The position numbers and the translations under genes were made by a program. Positions 16,645 to 26,158 of a stretch of DNA of 64,000 nt are shown one piece after another. Origin of the DNA: Anaerorhabdus furcosa (GTDB lineage: Bacteria > Bacillota_I > Bacilli_A > Erysipelotrichales > Erysipelotrichaceae). The DNA is taken from positions 62,001 through 126,000 of the forward strand of contig NZ_FUWY01000003.1 in NCBI RefSeq assembly GCF_900167375.1, read 5' to 3'. The notes beneath the pieces are model-generated. The model was not told the origin of the DNA. It made no database searches and was given only the letters and a program-made list of their open reading frames with translations. Position 1 is the first letter of the stretch; each line of letters opens with the position of its first letter.

Positions 16645-17901
16645 ATGTCTTATTTTGATATATTACTTAATTTTATTGAATCCTCTATATTACTTTTCCT
16701 TATAACCTCATTAGTTAATCGAAAAGATACAAATATATTCATACCAGCTTCTATCTATTTATTTTGTAGTACAACACTTATAACTGCGATTAATCAATAT
16801 CAGAGATTTGAAAGTTATCTGTTCATTTTCGATCTTGTCCTAATTGTTATATATCTTAAGATAATATCAAAAGATTCAATATTCAAAATATTAGCACTTG
16901 GTACCTATTCAACGCTACTTATCGCTAGCATTTATTCAACACTATTAATAACTGTTAGTATATTAACATTGGGTCGCTTTGATTATGTAGAGTTAATGCT
17001 AAACAACAAAATAGTGCTAAGTATTCTAGCCGAATCTTTATTTTTATTGTTTTCTTATCTATCTATCAAATTTTTTAACTCATTTAAAGATACTCTTTCA
17101 AATATTGAATATATTTATCTCTTTATTTTATTCATCTCAATACGCTTAATATTTGTAACTTTTGAAACCTTATTAGCTTCCAATCTCATCAATGATGTTA
17201 ATACAATATTGTCTATCTTTAGTTTAGTTCTATTTGTACTTCTTACATGTACATTGTTTTATCGCATTAGTATCTATCGTAGTAATCTTCTTAAGAGCGA
17301 ATTTGACAAGCAACTACTCAATAATCAGATAGCTTTATCAAAGAAGATTCAAAATTCACAGACTGAACTTTTATCTATACGACACGATTTAAAGCATATT
17401 CTCGCACTGATGTCTCGAAAAGATATTGATTCTATTAATGATCCACTCCTTACATCTCTTGTACAAAAATATACAGATCAGATTAATGATATTTTTATTC
17501 CTTTCGAAACTTCTAACTCTATTCTAAATAATGTTTTAAATATCAAATATTTTGAAGCATTCAGCAGAAACATTGATATTGTATGTAACATCAATGTTTC
17601 TAAAAAAATACATATCGGTGATGATGACTTGTTTCTTCTGCTTTCAAATCTTTTGGATAACGCTATCACTCATATTGGTAAAGATAAAAAAATATATGTA
17701 GATATCAACTATACTTCAGCATTAAAAATCAAAATATCAAATTCCATTGATAAAGAGGACATCATCAATCAACCTTCTATCCAGCAAAGCGAATACCATG
17801 GTTTTGGAATCCAAACAATTAAGAATATCACTAATAAATATAAAGGTGATTGTCTTTTTGAAGTTAGAAATAAGATGTTTAATGCTATCATTATCATTTG
17901 A
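16645..17901 (+). CDS. agrC: AgrC-like peptide-sensing histidine kinase
   Basis: A 418-residue kinase with about six N-terminal membrane segments (residues 1-205), a coiled-coil linker, and a GHKL-type HPK10 kinase core. The H box is SIRHDLKHIL, the N box LLSNLLDNAITHI and the G box HGFGIQTIKNI. It reads the cyclic peptide outside the cell and phosphorylates the AgrA-like regulator. The ATG at 16645 has an AGAAGG site; an in-frame TTG at 16627 overlapping the agrA end is less likely. Confidence 0.92.
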   Translation: MSYFDILLNFIESSILLFLITSLVNRKDTNIFIPASIYLFCSTTLITAINQYQRFESYLFIFDLVLIVIYLKIISKDSIFKILALGTYSTLLIASIYSTLLITVSILTLGRFDYVELMLNNKIVLSILAESLFLLFSYLSIKFFNSFKDTLSNIEYIYLFILFISIRLIFVTFETLLASNLINDVNTILSIFSLVLFVLLTCTLFYRISIYRSNLLKSEFDKQLLNNQIALSKKIQNSQTELLSIRHDLKHILALMSRKDIDSINDPLLTSLVQKYTDQINDIFIPFETSNSILNNVLNIKYFEAFSRNIDIVCNINVSKKIHIGDDDLFLLLSNLLDNAITHIGKDKKIYVDINYTSALKIKISNSIDKEDIINQPSIQQSEYHGFGIQTIKNITNKYKGDCLFEVRNKMFNAIIII

Positions 17902-17960
17902 TCCAATAGAGTTTTACTTTTTGCGTTATAATTTTGTTGATAATTAACAATAATTCATAT

Positions 17961-18671
17961 TCATAACTTTCTTTCAATTTTAGTTTCTATTCCAATTTTA
18001 CCTGGTTTAAGAATTGTTATTGTATATTCAATTGGTTTTTCTTCCGATAAGATTCGAGTAAACTGTAGAAGTAAACTTTGCTTGTCAATCTGAAGTTTAC
18101 TTGCTTCATGACTTGTAGGAAGATGAGGTGTTAACTTTTCACTTCCACTTAGATGACTTATTCCTAGTGATTTTAAGTAATCATATAAACTTTCAAATTC
18201 AAATTCTTTTGGAAGTCTACCTTTTACTATATTTCCTGGGATATAGGTTAGTTCCAATAATGTAGGTTCATTATCAATATAGCGTAAACGTTCTAGTTCG
18301 ATAACATCACTCGTACCAAAGAGTTCTGTTACTTTTTTAGGTGCATTCAGTGTTCTTTTAAATTTTAGTATCTTAGTGTAAACATCATTTGATACTTTTC
18401 TAGCTTCCTCACTAAAACTAAAGAACCCTTCCATTTGTATGCTCATCTTTTCTTCCGCAACAAATGTACCAATACCATGTTTCTTCTCAATAATCCCTGC
18501 ATTTTCTAATTCTTGCATGGCTTGTCTTACTGTAGCACGACTTACATGAAATTCTTCCATCCATTCTGGCTCTGCAGGTATTTTATCACCTACTGCTAAG
18601 TGATGTTTCATGATGTAATTTTGCACCGCTTCCATAACAACTACATATCGAGGACGTTTATCTATTTTCAT
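17961..18671 (-). CDS. GntR-family repressor, HutC/UTRA subfamily
   Basis: A 236-residue regulator. The N-terminal GntR winged helix is at residues 10-75 (AVGDKIPAEPEWMEEFHVSRATVRQAM is recognisable in parts). The C-terminal UTRA ligand domain is at about 90-235 and ends ETKIERKL. Family members sense phosphosugars such as GlcNAc-6-P or GlcN-6-P. It lies 21 bases downstream of the AgaS-like gene on the same strand, so it is probably autoregulated through the palindrome at 19872-19881. Confidence 0.92.
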   Translation of the reverse strand: MKIDKRPRYVVVMEAVQNYIMKHHLAVGDKIPAEPEWMEEFHVSRATVRQAMQELENAGIIEKKHGIGTFVAEEKMSIQMEGFFSFSEEARKVSNDVYTKILKFKRTLNAPKKVTELFGTSDVIELERLRYIDNEPTLLELTYIPGNIVKGRLPKEFEFESLYDYLKSLGISHLSGSEKLTPHLPTSHEASKLQIDKQSLLLQFTRILSEEKPIEYTITILKPGKIGIETKIERKL

Positions 18672-18692
18672 ATTCTTGCCTCCTATACAATT

Positions 18693-19856
18693 CTATTTAT
18701 AAATTTTAACACGATTCGCTACTTTTGGTACCTGATCATCAGTTGATGGCCAATCTGCCTTAACTCCATGTTTAAGAGATATATGAACGATTAATGATTG
18801 CATAATTAGTGCATACAATAAAGTACCTAAAGCTGGATTGTGTCCAATTACCTTGTTTTGTTTTAACTGGAAGTAATACTTTGTTTGTACATGACACTCT
18901 TCCGGTGTATGAAACCCAACTCCAACAACCGTTCCTTTTAAGTTATCTGTTGCTACTTCATTCATCATATCAATATCATAATTCGATATAAAGAAATCAG
19001 GATATAAATAATGCATACACAATACTGGCGAATTCATGATTAATTTAGGACCATGACGATATTCAATGGAAGAATTAAAATTACTTAAGAATTTCCCACC
19101 TGTTAATTCAACTGCTTTTAACGCTGATTCAGCTGCAAGATGCTCATACTCCAAACTACCAACTGATGTCATTGAAATCGTATCTAATCCTGCAATTTCT
19201 TTAATCATATCCATTTTATTTTCAAAGATATTCCTTGCCTCTATCTGTGCATATTCACAAAATATGGCATATTCATCAATATTCTTTATATCAAATATTG
19301 CTAACGCTTGTAGTATTAGGCAAGTAAATTCTGCAGTAGCTGCAAAGCTTTTTCCCTTGGTATTGTTTGGTAATGGAATAAATAGTGTATCACTTGTCAT
19401 ATATTCCTTAACAAGGATTCCTGTGTCCACACACAACACAAACATTTGTTTCAAATCTTTGCACATACTTTGTGCAAGTCGTACCGCTTCAACACTTTCA
19501 GGTGTACTACCACTACTTCCAAATGAAACCATTAAGATTGGTTTATCAATATCAAAATACACTTCTGGCTGAAGAATTAATTTTGTAGAGTATACAGTTT
19601 CTACATCTAATTTTAATTTTTTCTTCAATGTATTCTCTACAATACTTGCAGCTAATGCTGAACTACCTGCACCTACTAAGTATATTTTTGTATTCTTTAA
19701 ATCTAATTGATTAAAAAATGTTTCTATCTCGTTTTGTTTACTTTTAACAGTTTGAATTAATTCACTCCACAATAACGGTTGTCTTTCTATTTCAGATGCA
19801 GCAAAGAACCCACCTTTTTCTCTTAACTCATTTTCTTCTAATCCTAGATACTTCAT
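18693..19856 (-). CDS. AgaS-like SIS-domain aldose-ketose isomerase/deaminase
   Basis: A 387-residue protein with two SIS domains. The N-terminal AASEIERQPLLWSE, GAGSSALAASIVE and SFGSSGSTPESV segments match AgaS and GlmS-type isomerase domains. YRHGPK is in the second domain. AgaS converts galactosamine-6-P to tagatose-6-P with ammonia release. The neighbouring UTRA regulator supports a phosphosugar substrate. It could complete the pathway started by the PTS/NagA-like operon, but no tagatose kinase or aldolase is in the window. Confidence 0.88.
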   Translation of the reverse strand: MKYLGLEENELREKGGFFAASEIERQPLLWSELIQTVKSKQNEIETFFNQLDLKNTKIYLVGAGSSALAASIVENTLKKKLKLDVETVYSTKLILQPEVYFDIDKPILMVSFGSSGSTPESVEAVRLAQSMCKDLKQMFVLCVDTGILVKEYMTSDTLFIPLPNNTKGKSFAATAEFTCLILQALAIFDIKNIDEYAIFCEYAQIEARNIFENKMDMIKEIAGLDTISMTSVGSLEYEHLAAESALKAVELTGGKFLSNFNSSIEYRHGPKLIMNSPVLCMHYLYPDFFISNYDIDMMNEVATDNLKGTVVGVGFHTPEECHVQTKYYFQLKQNKVIGHNPALGTLLYALIMQSLIVHISLKHGVKADWPSTDDQVPKVANRVKIYK

Positions 19857-19871
19857 ATTTATTCCTCCGGT

Positions 19872-19914
19872 CGTACGTACGTCTAGTTTACCCTATAATC
19901 ATTTTTCATGTCAA
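19872..19914 (-). promoter_or_regulatory. Promoter and GntR operator of the AgaS-like gene
   Basis: The minus strand has -35 TTGACA (19909-19914) and a -10 candidate TAAACT (19885-19890, 18-bp spacer). The perfect palindrome CGTACGTACG (19872-19881) lies directly downstream, where a bound repressor would block elongation or open-complex formation. A GGAGG site and the start codon follow. Confidence 0.6.
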
Positions 19915-19938
19915 TTAAAAAGTGTGAGTCTCCCCACA

Positions 19939-21381
19939 CTATCTCATTGCATTATTTATCATTCGCTTTAATTTATGACATGATTTTTTAAATTCTGTGA
20001 AATCTTTTAGTTTCCATTCCCAGTTTGGTGACCCCACCGTTCCAGGTGCATTGATACGACAATCAGTCTTACAGTTCAATATATCAACCATAGAAATGAT
20101 CGCAATTCTTGCATTAGAACATAATGTATATTGAATCAAACTATCTACAATAACCGGTTGTCGATATCCATGTCTTTTTAAATATCGTTGTGACATTAAC
20201 TTTTCATCACGAGATAAGTTAGAATACCACGATCTCATAGGTTCATTATCATGTGTCCCAGTATAGATTAATAAATTTTCTCTATCCTTATCCATATGTC
20301 TTGGATTCCATGAATATTGAACAATACGCATTCCCATCAAATTATATGAATCTCTTAATGTATAGACTTCAGGACGCATTAATCCTAAATCTTCTGCAAT
20401 AATTTTCATATCTGGGTATTTTTTATACAAAGTATCAAAGAATTGATATCCTGGTGCTTCGATCCATTCTCCTTCAATTGCAGTAGGACAACTTGATGGT
20501 ATTTTCCAATAAGTATCAAACGCTCTAAAATGATCAATACGGACTACATCAAATAGTTTTGATGTATATTCCAAACGATCCATCCAAAATGCAAAGTCTT
20601 CTTCTTTCATCAAATCCCAATTATAGATTGGATTACCCCAACGCTGACCCACTTCACTAAAGTAATCAGGAGGTACTCCTGCAACAAAAGTAGGTTTACC
20701 CTCAGTATCTAATAAGAATTGATTTTGATTGCTCCAGACATCATCACTATCAAGCCCCACATAGAATGGAATGTCACCCATGATTTCTAATCCTTGAGAA
20801 TTCACGTACTCTCTTAACTTATTCCATTGTCTTAATAGAATATATTGAACAAAGCATTCATAATTAATTTCTTCTTTATATTTACTTATCACTATCTCTG
20901 ATACTAAATTCGGGTCAATCAACTCGTCATCCCATTCATTCCAACACTTCATTCCATTTTCTTTTTTTAGTGTTATAAATAGTCCAAATCGTTTTACCCA
21001 ATTATTATTAGCTAGAAATTCCTCATAATCTTTATTTCCTTTAAAACTATGATATGCTTCTTTCAAATACTTACTTTTAAATTTACGTACTTCTTCATAA
21101 TTAATCGATGTACTATCACTTTGAAATGATTCTACTTTCTTCAGCAATCCATCTTCAACCAATAGATCTAGACTAATATATAATTCATCCATTGCTTTTG
21201 ACGAGTAACATTGATAAGGTGAATTACCATACCCAAGCATATTTAATGGTAGGATTTGCCACAACTTTAATCCACTTTTTTTAGCGAGTGTTACAAACTC
21301 ATATGCAGTTGGCCCAAAATCTCCTATACCATAACTTGATGGTAGTGAAGCTATTGGCATTAATATTCCCGATTTTTTCAT
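19939..21381 (-). CDS. malQ: 4-alpha-glucanotransferase
   Basis: A 480-residue GH77 amylomaltase. The N-terminus (GILMPIASLPSSYGIGDFGP) is typical, the nucleophile Asp is in VVRIDHFRAFD, the acid Glu in IIAEDLG, and the third acid in YTGTHDNEPM. It rearranges maltodextrins in the cytoplasm. It is slightly shorter than most family members (about 500). It appears monocistronic, 82 bases downstream of the AgaS-like gene start and on the same strand. Confidence 0.96.
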   Translation of the reverse strand: MKKSGILMPIASLPSSYGIGDFGPTAYEFVTLAKKSGLKLWQILPLNMLGYGNSPYQCYSSKAMDELYISLDLLVEDGLLKKVESFQSDSTSINYEEVRKFKSKYLKEAYHSFKGNKDYEEFLANNNWVKRFGLFITLKKENGMKCWNEWDDELIDPNLVSEIVISKYKEEINYECFVQYILLRQWNKLREYVNSQGLEIMGDIPFYVGLDSDDVWSNQNQFLLDTEGKPTFVAGVPPDYFSEVGQRWGNPIYNWDLMKEEDFAFWMDRLEYTSKLFDVVRIDHFRAFDTYWKIPSSCPTAIEGEWIEAPGYQFFDTLYKKYPDMKIIAEDLGLMRPEVYTLRDSYNLMGMRIVQYSWNPRHMDKDRENLLIYTGTHDNEPMRSWYSNLSRDEKLMSQRYLKRHGYRQPVIVDSLIQYTLCSNARIAIISMVDILNCKTDCRINAPGTVGSPNWEWKLKDFTEFKKSCHKLKRMINNAMR

Positions 21382-21632
21382 TTTTTCTCCAAATTATTTA
21401 CTAGCTTGATTATACCAATTAATAAATAAAACTCAATCAATTATCGCTATTAAGTGATAATTAGTTAAATTCCCACTCCAATGTAACATTGTATTCATTT
21501 ACTAGGATATTTCATTTTAGTTCAGGTGTACATAAGTTAAGAAAAAATCCAAGATAAATAGGATTATAGCTATTGTTCATCTTGTTATTTTCATAGAATA
21601 ATGATCTAATATAAATAAGGATGGGTAACTAT

Positions 21633-23426
21633 ATGGAACAACTAAGAGCAGAACTGGAAAATATAAAAAGAAACTATAAAAGCATTAGAAACGTCACGTT
21701 AACAGATGATCAAGCATTCGAATACCTATGTGCATATTTCTTTCACTTCTCTGAAAAGGGAGCTTTTGAAGAGAATATTTTTGATATTGAGGAGATAATC
21801 ACAAATGGGTCTAATGATGGCGGTATAGATTTTGTATTTTTTGATGATGAAAACTTCAAAATAATTTGCGCACAATGCAAGTATAGCAATAATTTTACAC
21901 TAAATGACCTGATTTCTGAATTAAACAAAATGAGTACTACTTATTTAAATTTTAAAAAATTTAAAACTGGAATGTATAACAATAAACTAAAAAACGTTTT
22001 GCAAAATGCAATAGATAGACTTCCAGATGATAATGACGGAAACATACAGTATGTAATTTTTAGCATAACCAATTCAGATAAAGAAAATATTGAAAGGAAA
22101 ATTAAAACAGAAAATAATGTATATGATACAGAAAATGTAACCGTGATAGGTTTAGAAGAAATTATTTTAAGAATTGATGAAGTAACTAAAAAAACAAATA
22201 CTGTTAAGAATTTTAAAGTAAAGATAGATTTGCCTAATAATTATTTACAGTACAACAATATTGACGTTTCGGGTATAATGGTAAATTTATCATCTAATTC
22301 TTTAACACAAATGTATAATAAATTTAAAGACGATGGGTTGCTTGATCTAAATATAAGAAAATTCATTCCAAATAAAATAGTAGATGAGGGTATTGAAAAA
22401 ACACTAGATAGTGATAGAGAAAATTTTTGGTTTTTAAATAATGTTTTAATTATAGCTTGCGAATCTTACCGAATTGATGGGAATACTATAGACATAGAGA
22501 GTTTTTCGATAGTTAATGGTGGCCAAACAACATATAAGATAGGAAACTATAAAGGAAAGAATAATGATGAATTTTATATTCCATGTAAAATCATAGAAAT
22601 AAACCCCGCAAAGAAATATTTATATTCAAAAATTGCAGAATCTACCAATTCTCAAAAACCAATTACCCAAAGAGATCTAAAATCAAATGCCCCAGAAATG
22701 AAAAAATTACAAAATTGGTTGAAAACCGAAAAAATATTTTTGGATATTAAGCGTGGAGTTAAACCCGAGAAAAATAAATATAATTATAAAATTAAAAATG
22801 ACGAATTAGGTCAATGCATATTATCTTTTGTATATCAACAACCTGGGACGGCAAGATCAGGTAAAAAAATAATTTTTGACAATGATACTTATTATAAGAA
22901 GTTATTCAAATTAAATTACGAGAAAGATTTAAACAAAAAAGAGTTTATCATTGATCTGATATGTTTACACAAATATTATATAGAAATTGAACAAAAGCTT
23001 AAAGCAAATTCAATATTGACTATTGACCAAAAAATTATTCTAAGCAATGCAAAATTTATAATATTTGCTATATATGGATTCATGTACATGATTGAGAATA
23101 ATGATATTACCACATCAGAAATAACTTTGGATTCCAACAATTTAATTTTAAGTAGCTTTACTTACTCAAAATTCATTTCAAATTATCAAAATGATGATTT
23201 GCTTGATAAACTAGAAAATTTAACAATTCAAATTGTATATGCACTTGAAGGGGCTTACGAAAATGCAAAAATTCAGGAAGTAACTACTAGTGTTAGTAAC
23301 CTTTTTAAGACAGATAAAAAGTATAAAGAAATTATCATAAAACAATTAATTCAAATTATGAACATACAAGTTTATCAATCCACTTATAAAGAAGGTATGA
23401 AACTATTTAATAGAAATTTATTGTAA
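21633..23426 (+). CDS. AIPR-family abortive-infection protein
   Basis: About 597 residues. The N-terminal 120 residues carry a restriction-endonuclease-like pattern: GSNDGGIDFVFFDD followed by IICAQCKYS, i.e. D...(Q)xK. The AIPR core contains the diagnostic NGGQTTYKIG (about residue 290) and EIAESTNSQKPIT-like segments. AIPR proteins are linked to phage-exclusion loci. The ATG at 21633 has AAGG 12 bases upstream, whereas the in-frame ATG at 21621 abuts it; I prefer the former. It is convergent with the restriction-modification genes. Confidence 0.85.
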   Translation: MEQLRAELENIKRNYKSIRNVTLTDDQAFEYLCAYFFHFSEKGAFEENIFDIEEIITNGSNDGGIDFVFFDDENFKIICAQCKYSNNFTLNDLISELNKMSTTYLNFKKFKTGMYNNKLKNVLQNAIDRLPDDNDGNIQYVIFSITNSDKENIERKIKTENNVYDTENVTVIGLEEIILRIDEVTKKTNTVKNFKVKIDLPNNYLQYNNIDVSGIMVNLSSNSLTQMYNKFKDDGLLDLNIRKFIPNKIVDEGIEKTLDSDRENFWFLNNVLIIACESYRIDGNTIDIESFSIVNGGQTTYKIGNYKGKNNDEFYIPCKIIEINPAKKYLYSKIAESTNSQKPITQRDLKSNAPEMKKLQNWLKTEKIFLDIKRGVKPEKNKYNYKIKNDELGQCILSFVYQQPGTARSGKKIIFDNDTYYKKLFKLNYEKDLNKKEFIIDLICLHKYYIEIEQKLKANSILTIDQKIILSNAKFIIFAIYGFMYMIENNDITTSEITLDSNNLILSSFTYSKFISNYQNDDLLDKLENLTIQIVYALEGAYENAKIQEVTTSVSNLFKTDKKYKEIIIKQLIQIMNIQVYQSTYKEGMKLFNRNLL

Positions 23427-23763
23427 TGGTAGTAATATTATATTAAGCAAATTACCCATTGCAAATCTTATTAATTGTTCTAATGTTATTTCACAAAAAT
23501 AACCGAATTTACCTAAACTAATAGAAATTTAATTTATTGCGGATTTGAAAGTAATTTTTATTAATAAAAATTTTTGAAATTAAAGTTTATTTCTTATTTG
23601 ATAATCAAAATTATAAGATAAACTTTTCTTTCGCCAATTTTTCTTTACTTTATGATACCTTACCTTTACTTGGACGTTTCATTTAAGTTGATATTGAAAA
23701 AATTATTTAATCCTTCAATATTTCAGCTATATTCCCGTATGATTAAAGGTAGTATATTATTTA
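23427..23763. other. 337-bp AT-rich gap between convergent defence genes
   Basis: There is no gene here. It holds a hairpin at 23582-23626 (stems of 9 and 5 bp, AAAGTTTAT...ATAAACTTT, with a 2-base bulge), a plausible shared terminator, and a near-symmetric AATTTTTATTAATAAAAATT just before it. Confidence 0.5.
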
Positions 23764-24588
23764 TTAATCTCCATCTTTACTAAATCCCAGATAAGAGCTA
23801 AAAGCTAATAAATAAACTGTCTTAACAAGCATATCATTCGTGACTTCATTTTTACCTTCATTACCAGCGATTCTAATTAAGTCATCCAAAACTTTATCAT
23901 TAGGCTTTCTGTTTTCATTCATTTCGAATACCACTTCTTCAATTATTTCAGGCAAAACCAAACACATATCATAAAATGCATTTTCTTCACCAGTAACAAG
24001 CGAATAGAATTGATCAATACTGACTCTCCTAATTAGCTTATGTCCAACTTTATCTCCATCTACCGTTGTATTCCATTTAATATTCTGTGATTTTTGTGCT
24101 ATAGCTTCAACTAAAAAACAAGCACAATTATCATCTCTTAATAGCTGGCTTTGCATTTTTATAAAAGTTTTTGCTTGAGAAGCTGAATTCATGGTATTAT
24201 GCTTATTTTTCATTTCCACAAAAATCTTATCCACCACAATATCTTCAGGTAAGTTAATACCATTTGCATTTTTATAAATTACATCCCAACCACCATTAGT
24301 ACCATTCGCAGGTACCTCACAATTGTCAAAATACTGAAATATTCTCTGATGGAAATATCCAATATCATTATTATTTGATTTGTCACGTTGCCTTGATACC
24401 TCACTTGCAATTATTTCATCCCAACTCAATCCATACACTGTTTTGTCAAATATTAGTTTTATCGGATCTATTATATTTTTATTGAACTTATCTAAATCAT
24501 AAGAATTCAACTTTTCCCCATACTTTTCGATCGTATTTTTTACATGAATTTTAAAATTCTCTTCACTTATAAAATTCAAATTATACAT
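23764..24588 (-). CDS. Type II restriction endonuclease, Eco47II family
   Basis: A 274-residue protein with the Eco47II-family core: NGTNGGWDVIY, then IFVEMKNKHNTMNSASQ. The D...ExK arrangement (Asp in GGWD, Glu and Lys in EMKNK) fits a PD-(D/E)xK nuclease. Family members cut GGWCC or the related GGNCC; the exact site here is not provable from sequence. Its start overlaps the methyltransferase stop by 8 bases, so the two are coupled with methylase first. Confidence 0.9.
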   Translation of the reverse strand: MYNLNFISEENFKIHVKNTIEKYGEKLNSYDLDKFNKNIIDPIKLIFDKTVYGLSWDEIIASEVSRQRDKSNNNDIGYFHQRIFQYFDNCEVPANGTNGGWDVIYKNANGINLPEDIVVDKIFVEMKNKHNTMNSASQAKTFIKMQSQLLRDDNCACFLVEAIAQKSQNIKWNTTVDGDKVGHKLIRRVSIDQFYSLVTGEENAFYDMCLVLPEIIEEVVFEMNENRKPNDKVLDDLIRIAGNEGKNEVTNDMLVKTVYLLAFSSYLGFSKDGD

Positions 24589-25621
24589 ATTTCATATTCT
24601 CCAATCCATTTCTTATCTCTTTACCAATTTCATACGCAAGATTCACTGGCACTGCGTTTCCAACCTGTTTATAGCAACTTCCACATCCACCAATAAACTC
24701 CCATGAATCTGGAAATGTCTGACATCTTGCATTTTCTCTAATCGTGAATGGTCGAGCTTCAATTGGATGACATCTATCCGTTTGTTTTTGACTTGGGCTT
24801 GTCAAAACTGTTAGCGAAGGCTCTTCTAAACTCAATCTACGAAGAATTCCAGTTCTTCCACCACCCATATACCAACAGCTCTTCATATATTCCTTAGCTA
24901 TTTCTTCAGGTATATCTTTCCAATATCCACCTGGAGGAACCAATTCAAATATCTTTTTTTTATACTCAGAATACTCTGTCCCTTTACTACTTGGGCAATC
25001 TAATAATATATCTTTCAAAACTGGCTTATACTTGTGTGGTTTAGGAAACTCAAAATTAAAACTATCTTCTAAATCTTTGCGAATTCCTATTGTAATTAGT
25101 CTTTCTCTTTTTTGTGGTACTCCAAAATCCCAAGCATTCAATACTTTAATATTTGAACTTTTTACAATATATCCTGATTCCTCAAAGATTTTTATCATCG
25201 TCTTATACGTTCTTCCTTTATCATGTGACAATAAACCCTTAACATTTTCAAAGAGAAATACTTTTGGTTGAAGCTTTCTCAAAAAAATTGCATAGTGATA
25301 AAATAATGTTCCTCTACTATCTTCTAGTCCTAATCTCTTACCAGCATAGGAAAATGCTTGGCAAGGAGCACCTCCCGATAGCAAATCTAGTTCACCTTTC
25401 TTAAGTGAAAAATAATTCAAAAGATTTTTGCTTGAAATATTAGCAATATCTTCGCAAATCACATTCCAGTTAGGTCTATTTTTCTTCAATGTTTTTACTG
25501 CATCACTATTTATTTCTATGAGTGCAAGTGCATCAAATCCTGCCATTTCGAGCCCCAGAGCTAATCCTCCTGCACCAGCAAATAGCTCGATTGTTTTATA
25601 CTGCTTGTCTTTTTTTTTCAT
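24581..25621 (-). CDS. DNA (cytosine-5) methyltransferase of the R-M pair
   Basis: About 346 residues. Motif I is ELFAGAGGLALGLE, motif IV GGAPCQAFSYAGKR (catalytic Cys), motif VI VFLFENVKG, motif VIII FGVPQKRERL, and motifs IX-X are at the C-terminus (GNAVPVNLAYEIG). It protects host DNA from the Eco47II-type enzyme. The target-recognition region (about residues 200-270) is short. The ATG at 25621 is preferred to the in-frame GTG at 25633, which has no ribosome site. Confidence 0.95.
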   Translation of the reverse strand: MKKKDKQYKTIELFAGAGGLALGLEMAGFDALALIEINSDAVKTLKKNRPNWNVICEDIANISSKNLLNYFSLKKGELDLLSGGAPCQAFSYAGKRLGLEDSRGTLFYHYAIFLRKLQPKVFLFENVKGLLSHDKGRTYKTMIKIFEESGYIVKSSNIKVLNAWDFGVPQKRERLITIGIRKDLEDSFNFEFPKPHKYKPVLKDILLDCPSSKGTEYSEYKKKIFELVPPGGYWKDIPEEIAKEYMKSCWYMGGGRTGILRRLSLEEPSLTVLTSPSQKQTDRCHPIEARPFTIRENARCQTFPDSWEFIGGCGSCYKQVGNAVPVNLAYEIGKEIRNGLENMKYV

Positions 25622-25672
25622 ATTACTTCTCACTTATCCATCTACTATATATGCTATTATTTACTTTTATAC

Positions 25673-25681
25673 ATTATATCA
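25673..25681 (-). promoter_or_regulatory. Extended -10 promoter of the methyltransferase gene
   Basis: The minus strand reads TGATATAAT, an extended consensus -10, about 52 bases upstream of the preferred methyltransferase ATG. It lets the R-M genes be transcribed independently of the HicB-like gene upstream. Confidence 0.55.
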
Positions 25682-25706
25682 TAGAAAAAAAGTGAAAAAT
25701 GAGGCA

Positions 25707-26093
25707 TTAATACTTATCGCTAAAATATGACGAAAGAAATTCCTCAATCATTTTTGCACAGTCTATTTTTTCACTTTTAATCATGCCAACTAACCATTTT
25801 GGAAGTTCTATACTAACCTTAACCATTTCATGCCTAATTTTGTAATTGTAAAGCTCTGGATATATAGTTACTAAAATATATAGCTTGTCATTCATGAATG
25901 ATATATTTTCATAATTATTTCTCATGAATTTATCACCATTTTTAAATAATTGGCGATTTAGATATTCTTTTGATTTCTCTATTAACTCTTCAATTGTTCT
26001 TCCAGTAACTACACATTTCCCAAAATCTTGAATACTTGCATAGTACTCATTTTCTTCTTTGCAGACTTCAATCCAGAAATTTATTTTTTTCAT
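25707..26093 (-). CDS. HicB-like protein without HicA partner
   Basis: A 128-residue protein. Residues 1-50 have the HicB pattern (YYASIQDFGKCVVTGRTIEELIEKSKEYL), the partly degraded RNase-H-like fold of HicB antitoxins. The C-terminal part (VKVSIELPKWLVGMIKSEKIDCAKMIEEFLSSYF, seen in pieces) resembles a ribbon-helix-helix DNA-binding segment. No hicA-like small toxin frame flanks it. It lies 85 bases upstream of the methyltransferase start on the same strand and might regulate the R-M genes; that is inference. Confidence 0.6.
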   Translation of the reverse strand: MKKINFWIEVCKEENEYYASIQDFGKCVVTGRTIEELIEKSKEYLNRQLFKNGDKFMRNNYENISFMNDKLYILVTIYPELYNYKIRHEMVKVSIELPKWLVGMIKSEKIDCAKMIEEFLSSYFSDKY

Positions 26094-26158
26094 AAGTAAG
26101 TTCTCCTTACTTATTTATTTTCAATGATGCAAAAAATTCCTAAATCAATATATAATAG

